DNA from: Brachionus rotundiformis
Taxonomy: Eukaryota; Rotifera; Eurotatoria; Ploima; Brachionidae
Direction of reading: 5' to 3'
Assembly: GCA_016802295.1 (NCBI GenBank)
Contig: JAESIW010000020.1
Location: 4,874,821-4,938,820 of the forward strand
DNA length: 64,000 nucleotides
Shown: positions 58,166-64,000 of the stretch, in pieces
Numbering within the stretch: the stretch's first letter is position 1
Layout of the letters: every line of letters begins with the position of its first letter
Position numbers and translations under genes: made by a program
The notes under the pieces: generated by a model
What the model was told of the DNA's origin: nothing
Database searches by the model: none
What the model saw: the letters and a program-made list of their open reading frames with translations, nothing else

Positions 58166-59114
58166 TTGTCAAAATTTGCAAAGGACATAAGGAGTTGGAT
58201 AGTTTTCAAATTAAGCAGTTTAAGAATCAAAATTAGAAGATATTTAAGAATTAATAATAAAGGCGTGAAAAGAAAAGAGTTATGATTAAAAATATATTTA
58301 TATTCCTAAGTCGAGTGTGAAGAAATTGTAGAGAAAATAAATATTTTTTATTTTGAAAATTCAATAAAATAACAATTTTAGATAAATAAAATAACTAACT
58401 TATTTAGATAAAAAAAATTTTGCAACATACCGTATATTAAATGCATGCTACTTGTTTAAGAATTACAATAGGTATCTCAAAAACATTAAGACCTTTAATA
58501 TCTAGTTATTTATCAGTCTTTAATTGAATAAGAAATTCCAATTTTTTTCGATAATTTAATAAATTTAAATTTTCTTTTGAATTAAATGCATAAAGAGAAA
58601 AACAAAACATCTAAACTGCAAAAAACAAGTAGAAGAGATTTTTAAAAAATAATATTAAGTTATTTTGAAAAAAATTCTAATTTAGAAAAAGCGAATATTT
58701 TCATATTTAAAATTTTAAAATATTTTAAATCGTTTCTACCTATTTAAATGTTTATTAGTGAATTATTATTTTAATTTATTTACAATCATCAATCGGATCG
58801 TTAAAACCTCAATAGCAATAATACTTTAAAATATATTAAGCAGTCGATACTTAGAATAGCTTTCCAGAAATGAGGCTTAAATGTTAGGTTTGATCAAGAA
58901 TTAAATAAAAAATTTATTTCCACATTTAATTTTATTGATCAATATCAGAAGCACATTTTCTGCTTTGATTCAATAAATTAAAGTTGACTGAAAAAAATCT
59001 GTATGAAAAGAGAGAAAACACAATTTTGGCAAAATAATTCAACCTTTAATTTTTTAAATATGTATACTCAAAAACTTTAATAAAGATTTTTAAAAAATTC
59101 GACCATCTTTATGT
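58166..59114. other. Spacer downstream of AHA1
   Basis: A+T-rich, no gene recognised. Confidence 0.45.
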
Positions 59115-60359
59115 TTACATAATTCTAGATCCGAAGCCAAAAGCTTGTTTTATTGAATTAAAATAATAATTTTTCCAGCCTTCTTCAGTATTTTCGAAAA
59201 AATTCTGTGGTATTCCAGTTTGGTTAAGGGTTAACAAAGTATAGTCTTCTTTCTCGTTGAAATCCATTGTTACAACTGAATAATGTTCATCAACCCAGCG
59301 TTTATTTCTCCAATTCATAACTATTTTTTTGTTAGGCACCTTGATCAAACATTTGTAGAATTAACACTAAAATTTATGAAAAAATCCTAACTTACCAACT
59401 CTACAAAGTTTCCTGTAACATTTGAGTCGAAAAGAGAAAATTTTCCACCTTTCTCTGGCTCATAAACAATATTTGACGAACGAGCAAACGCTTTGACCAT
59501 CTTACCAAATATTTTTTCAATTATTTAAGACTTATTTAAAAAATTTACTTCAATATTTGTAAACACGTCATACAATTCGTTCACGCGACATTTGAATTCT
59601 TCATTAAGTGACAGCTTTTTGGTCAAAATTTTGGCAGAGCCATTTATTTCCTGATTGACTTTTGCCGAGGCTGATTTTTCGGTCGATTTTGATACCTGCG
59701 AGTTTGGTTGAGAAGAAGAAAGATTTTTTAAATTAGAGCTACTATCCTTAGTTGGTAGAATAAGCCCTTGGGAAAACTCTTTGGGAAAGAAAATTAGAGA
59801 TTTATATATTTTTTCAATCGAATTACCCTCTTTTAACATGATAATGTATTTGGCAAGCTGTTCTCGTATTTTTTCTGTTCCTTGGCGATACATAAATTCT
59901 TTTAACTTAGGCTGCTTGTTTTCATTGGTCATACTAATGTTAACATCCACATCTTTGGCATCATGCTCCTCGCTAAGATTCGGAATATCAAATTTTCCTT
60001 TATAAACAGTTTTATTGTCGCTATTTTTCAGTGTTCCTTCCCAGTCGCCATTTATAACCCATTCGTAGAAAAAAATAAGTTTTGCTTTTCGATTGTTGGC
60101 AGTTGCTTCGCCTTCGATTTTGGTAAGTTCCTTTAATTTACACGAAACTTAAACAACCTAATTTAAAATCTCTAGGAATTTTGTTCAATGAAAAGTTACA
60201 TTCGTCATTTTCAATTGTTAAACCAGTTAGCAGCTCTTTGAGCTTGTCTCTGGACCATGGGGTTGCGTTTTTTTCGGTCCAATGCCAGTTGTTTACATTG
60301 GTGGCATCAGCTCTTTCCTCAACAATCCATCTCGGGTCTCCTTCTCCCCATTTAGCCAT
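59115..60359 (-). CDS. AHSA1: Activator of Hsp90 ATPase, AHA1
   Basis: A four-exon gene. Exon 1 (from ATG 60359) encodes MAKWGEGDPRWIVEERADAT and then N21-V-N-N-W-H-W27, the motif that drives Hsp90 ATPase stimulation. Exon 2 has TKIEGEATANNRKAKLIFFYEW and the linker after FSQGLILPT. Exons 3-4 form the C-terminal AHSA1 (START-like) domain: FTNIE-MVKAFARSSN, GGKFSLFDSNVTGNFVEL, VPNKKIVMNWRNKRW, and the end NYYFNSIKQAFGFGSRIM. Length and order match animal AHA1. AHA1 binds the Hsp90 middle and N-terminal domains and speeds ATP turnover. The join between exon 1 and exon 2 (60120-60180) cannot be made with a canonical GT-AG intron in phase: the frames differ by one base. This may be an unusual splice site or a sequence error. 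Confidence 0.93.
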
Positions 60360-60383
60360 TTTAACCTTTTTTTAAAGTGATTG

Positions 60384-60396
60384 TTCAAGAATTTTC
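60384..60396 (-). promoter_or_regulatory. Proximal heat-shock element
   Basis: TTCAAGAATTTTC = TTC-nn-GAA-nn-TTC, three perfect inverted nGAAn units, 25 bp upstream of the AHA1 ATG. It may lie in the 5' UTR. Confidence 0.55.
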
Positions 60397-60453
60397 TTTT
60401 TAATTAAGTTGGTTATTAACTTATTATATTTTCTAGATTTTATACTTGCGCGC

Positions 60454-60461
60454 TTATATAT
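60454..60461 (-). promoter_or_regulatory. TATA box of AHA1
   Basis: TATATAAG-like word on the minus strand (plus strand CTTATATA), 95-102 bp upstream of the AHA1 ATG and between the two heat-shock elements. Confidence 0.5.
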
Positions 60462-60496
60462 TTCAAAAAGCATACTATTTAACTGAAATAATTTAA

Positions 60497-60514
60497 TTCT
60501 AGAAATTTCTAGAG
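60497..60514 (-). promoter_or_regulatory. Distal heat-shock element, four units
   Basis: TTCTAGAAATTTCTAGAG = TTC-nn-GAA-nn-TTC-nn-GAg, three perfect HSF half-sites plus a fourth with one mismatch, 36 bp upstream of the TATA word and 138 bp upstream of the AHA1 ATG. Spacing is ideal for HSF trimer binding. Confidence 0.75.
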
Positions 60515-61635
60515 TATATTTCTCAAAATTATATATTTTTTAAATGAAATAAACTTAAACAAAATTTAGGAAAATGCTGAGAAAATTTTGCACATATTTG
60601 GCAATAATTGCTGCGAAATGCCTAAGACAAATAGCATGTCTCCATGTAAAGTAATTTAGTTGTAAACAATTGTCAATTTCGATTTGATTAGTTTAAATAC
60701 TAACAATTTATTTGTCCTGAATTTTTTATGTTTATTTTAAAATAAATTTTAAAAAATAATCATTTTATGAAGCTAAATATTCACATTTTTAAAATTAAAA
60801 TATTTGGCTGAAGGATATCGGGAGTATTGAAAATTATGCAATATTAAAAATCTTAATTTTTACGTAACTAGACTGATAAAATGCGCAAATTAAAGCATTA
60901 AAATTTTAGAGTGAATAATTTATTAAAATTTTCAAAATTAGGATAAACCTCGTTGAAATAATTGATCTGTAGTACTTTTAATTTCAAGAATATCTTGTTT
61001 GGTCCAAAAGCTAGTTAACTTTCACTCACAAAAATAAATTAGATAAATAAAAACAACAAATTTTTCAAGTCACATTCTTTAGATAATTTTCTCTTAATTA
61101 TTTTCAATTATTATTCGAAAATATTTAAGACGAAATTTATTTTTAATCAGCTGTAAGTTAGAGTATATTTTTATAAAGATAATTTTAAAAGCGTAATTTA
61201 ATTTATTTATGTAATCAAAAAACATTCATAGTCTGTCTATCTATGCTAAAATTGTAGACTATTGAGACTTGGTAGACTCATTCTATTTAACTTATGTTTT
61301 AGGTTCACTTTAGCTTGGTTTTATATTTAGACCAAATTTAAATTCTATCCTAATTTGATATATTTTTTTTAAATCTAATAATATATTTTCATTTTTGGCC
61401 TTTAGTTTGATGTATGTACTTGGACATCTTGAAAATATCTTGGCAAATTGACTTCTGCGCAAAATTTTCGTCTCCAATTTTATCATTTTTTGTTAATTTT
61501 ATTTATTTTAAAGATAAAATTAATCAAGAGATATTTATATTTAAAATTTAGAAATTAAAAAAAAATAGATGTAAAAATTGATGGATTCAGTTGGAATAAT
61601 TAAGCAATAGAATATTTATTTTTCAAAATTTAGAA
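60515..61635. other. Intergenic region between divergent AHA1 and ATG9
   Basis: 1.1 kb A+T-rich region serving as the 5' flank of both genes. Apart from the heat-shock elements near AHA1 I see no clear motif. Confidence 0.5.
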
Positions 61636-64000
61636 ATGTTTTCAAACGTTAGTCAATACAAAGGCCTAAACGCCCAATCTACAGATAATGAAGAAGAAGA
61701 TTATCCACCTCAGTTTACTACGCTGACTCATGAAACAGAAAAATGTAATTTTAATCTAAATAATTATCTATTTTAATCTTTATTCTAAAGCTAAATGGAG
61801 TCATATAGATGATTTAGATGAGTTTTTTGCACGAGTGTACCACTATCACCAAAATCATGGAATGCCATCATTGATTTTAACCGAATTTCTTAATCTTTTT
61901 CAAATATTGTTCTTGGCATTTTTCAGCGTTTTTATGCTCGAATGCGTTGACTATAATGTTTTGTTCCAAAGCCAACAAGTTATTAGCGATAAAAAAAACA
62001 ATTCTTTTGTAGAAAAAAGGTCTATACATGACGTTATTTTCCCTCTAAATCAATGTGTTAACAAGTAATTTTGAATACAAAATATATTTTTAAAAAGATA
62101 TTTATTTTTAAAATAAAAAATAGCATTGATTTCAAAATATGGTTTTCATTGGTTATTGTTTTTATATTTTGGATCTTTCGATTAATTAAAGCAATCTACA
62201 ATATAGCTAGATATGCCGAAATACGATCCTTCTACATATCAGCTTTGAATATACATACGGTATGAGATAATTTAAAATCTAGTTTATTAAATATAATTTA
62301 AAATTAAAGAATGATTTACCAAATATAACATGGAATGAGGTGTTGGAAAAGCTTCTTCAAATGCAAAAAAAACACCATATATGCATCCATAAACAAGATT
62401 TGACTGAATTAGATATTTATAACCGTATACTTCGATTTAGAAATTATTTGGTAGCCATGGTCAATCAGGGAGTCTTACCGCCTAAGATGAATGTTCCAAT
62501 TTTTGGACAATTGTATTCTATTTATACAAAATTTAAAATTTACAACATTCAATTTAAACATTTTTTTGTAGAGTTTTGCTAACCACTGGTTTTAAATATA
62601 ATTTTGAATTTTTGTTTTTTTGTAAATTTATTTCTTCCATTTTTGTTTAAAATTCTAATTTTTGTGAAAAGGGGGACCATTTGCACCTTTTCAGAATTGT
62701 TACCAATTAAGACCTGAATACAAAGTTTACAGTAAACGAACCGAGCTCACAAATGAGTAAATTCAATTTTTTTTTTAATATAATAAAATTTTAATTTTAT
62801 TTTACCAGGCTATCCAAATCGATACTGATACTTGGAATTTTGAATCTAATTTTGTCTCCAGTAATATTTATTTGGCAATTGCTTCAATTTTTGTACAATT
62901 ATACAGATGTAACTAGATTAGTATCTATTTGAAGAATTTATTTTAATAATAAAATTTTTAGTTGATTAAACGAGATCCTAGTGTGCTTGGTTCAAGAAGA
63001 TGGAGCAACTATGGTCGTTTGTATTTCAGACATTTTAACGAGCTTGATCACGAACTAGATGCAAGATTGTCCAGAGCCTATAGACCAGCGATGAATTATC
63101 TTAATTCGTTTGTGTCAAAATTTTTGGCAGTTTTGGCCAAATTTTTTGTTTTAACTTGTGGAACTATATTTGCAGTCTTGGTTCTTTTGACAATTTATGA
63201 CGAAGATGTTATTAATATTGAGCATTTACTCACAATTATTTCTGTGACAGGTGCAATAGCTGGTGTAGCTCGATCTCTGATACCTGATGAGGTATTTTAA
63301 CAAATTTAAAGTTCCATATAAGTCAATTTGAATGGCTTTAATGAAAAAAAGTGATAATATCAGTTTAGAAAATTTATCTAGTCTTTATTGAAAGACTAAA
63401 GATTATTATTATGCATTTTATTATAATTTACAAATTAATTTAAATTGACTTAAAATTAACCAAATTAATCTATTGATAAATTTTAAATGTTATTTAATTA
63501 ATAATTATTTAGAATTTTGTTTTTTTCATGGATCAAATGATGTTCCAAGTATTAGCTCATGTTCACTATATGCCGGACTCATGGAAAGAGCACTCCAATT
63601 CTTATGTAGTCCGAGATGAATTTGTTAAATTGTTCCAATATAAATTTGTTAGTTTACTTTGAAAATTTTTAATTGAGTTAATTATTAATTAAATTGAAGG
63701 TATATCTACTTGAAGAGCTATTTAGCCCAATAATTACTCCATTTATATTAATATTCTGGCTGAGACCAAGGGCCGTAAATTTAGTTGACTTTTTGCGCAA
63801 CTTTACTGTCGATGTAGTTGGAGTTGGCGATGTTTGCAGCTTTGCACAAATGGATACTAAAAGACATGGTAATCCAAGGTGGTTGTCCAAGACCAATACA
63901 AAAAAATCAAACCAGGCCAAAAACGGCAAAACCGAATTATCACTCATACATTTTGTTCATACAAATCCTAAATGGAAACTTCCTGCGGAATCATTGGCCT
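61636..64000 (+). CDS. ATG9: Autophagy-related lipid scramblase ATG9 (5' part)
   Basis: The ATG at 61636-61638 (MFSNVSQYKGL) is followed by ten recognisable exons, phases closing: 61636-61744, 61791-62064, 62124-62259, 62310-62512, 62572-62621, 62672-62756, 62809-62920, 62962-63291, 63513 to about 63649, and from about 63700 to the edge. Signature stretches: SHIDDLDEFFARVYHYHQNHG, CVDYNVLF, WIFRLIKAIYNI, CIHKQDLTELDIYNRILRF, RHFNELDHELDARLSRAYRPA, TIYDEDV, AHVHYMPDSW, DEFVKLFQYK, LRNFTVDVVGVGD and CSFAQMD. ATG9 is the only integral membrane protein of the core autophagy set; its trimer moves phospholipids between leaflets as the phagophore grows. The frame is open at the right edge, so the cytosolic C-terminus is missing. 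The donor at the end of exon 7 could instead be at GAT|GTA (62909), matching the vertebrate length better. Confidence 0.96.

Noticed and set aside
1..64000. tRNA or rRNA genes
   Set aside because: I scanned for the B-box type GGTTCGAANCC and clover-leaf patterns and saw none I could support; a covariance-model search would be decisive.

Overview
The window is about 75% A+T and eukaryotic. Its genes are split by short GT-AG introns, mostly 45-70 nt. Several families point to an animal: fibulin-like EGF chains, type II M13 (neprilysin) peptidases, an SLC7 cationic amino-acid transporter, an SLC25A32 carrier and an EFCAB5-like protein. The A+T content, tiny introns and abundant short inverted-repeat elements fit a small invertebrate such as a monogonont rotifer (Brachionus type). 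That placement is inference, not proof.

Layout. 0-3 kb: the 3' end of an SLC25A32-like mitochondrial folate/FAD carrier (+), convergent with an intronless GTP-type PEPCK (-). 3-7.3 kb: non-coding, holding a near-perfect foldback element and a decayed reverse transcriptase/RNase H retroelement. 7.3-14.1 kb: a 20-exon EFCAB5-like gene (+) whose splice phases all close to 1,217 codons and whose large introns hold three inverted-repeat elements. 14.5-16.2 kb: an intronless RBR ubiquitin ligase (-). 16.2-19.6 kb: transposon debris, then a two-exon cortical/alveolin-like Pro-rich protein with an EF-hand (-). 22.3-25.2 kb: a fibulin-like secreted matrix protein (-). 26.2-44.1 kb: four tandem M13 metallopeptidase genes (-), all with intact zinc sites. 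44.1-47.3 kb: a piggyBac-type TTAA mini-element and a dead LINE. 47.3-51.2 kb: an 11-exon cationic amino-acid transporter (+). 53.1-56.4 kb: three consecutive genes (+) for low-complexity proteins, all beginning with a predicted N-myristoylation signal; two carry CPPGC motifs and long Gly/Met or Pro/Met/Cys repeats. 57.8-58.2 kb: a Tc1-like transposase relic. 59.1-60.4 kb: the Hsp90 co-chaperone AHA1 (-) with heat-shock elements in its promoter. 61.6 kb to the end: autophagy scramblase ATG9 (+), cut by the window edge.

Most genes are unrelated housekeeping or surface functions with no operon-like logic. Two parts look like locally amplified families: the M13 array and the trio of MG-start low-complexity proteins. 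The trio is the best candidate for an undescribed system. I infer acylated, disulfide-capable proteins lying under the plasma membrane; in a rotifer the intracytoplasmic skeletal lamina would be a natural place, but nothing in the sequence proves this. At least five, and probably seven, short inverted-repeat elements and five decayed transposon coding relics lie in introns and intergenic DNA.
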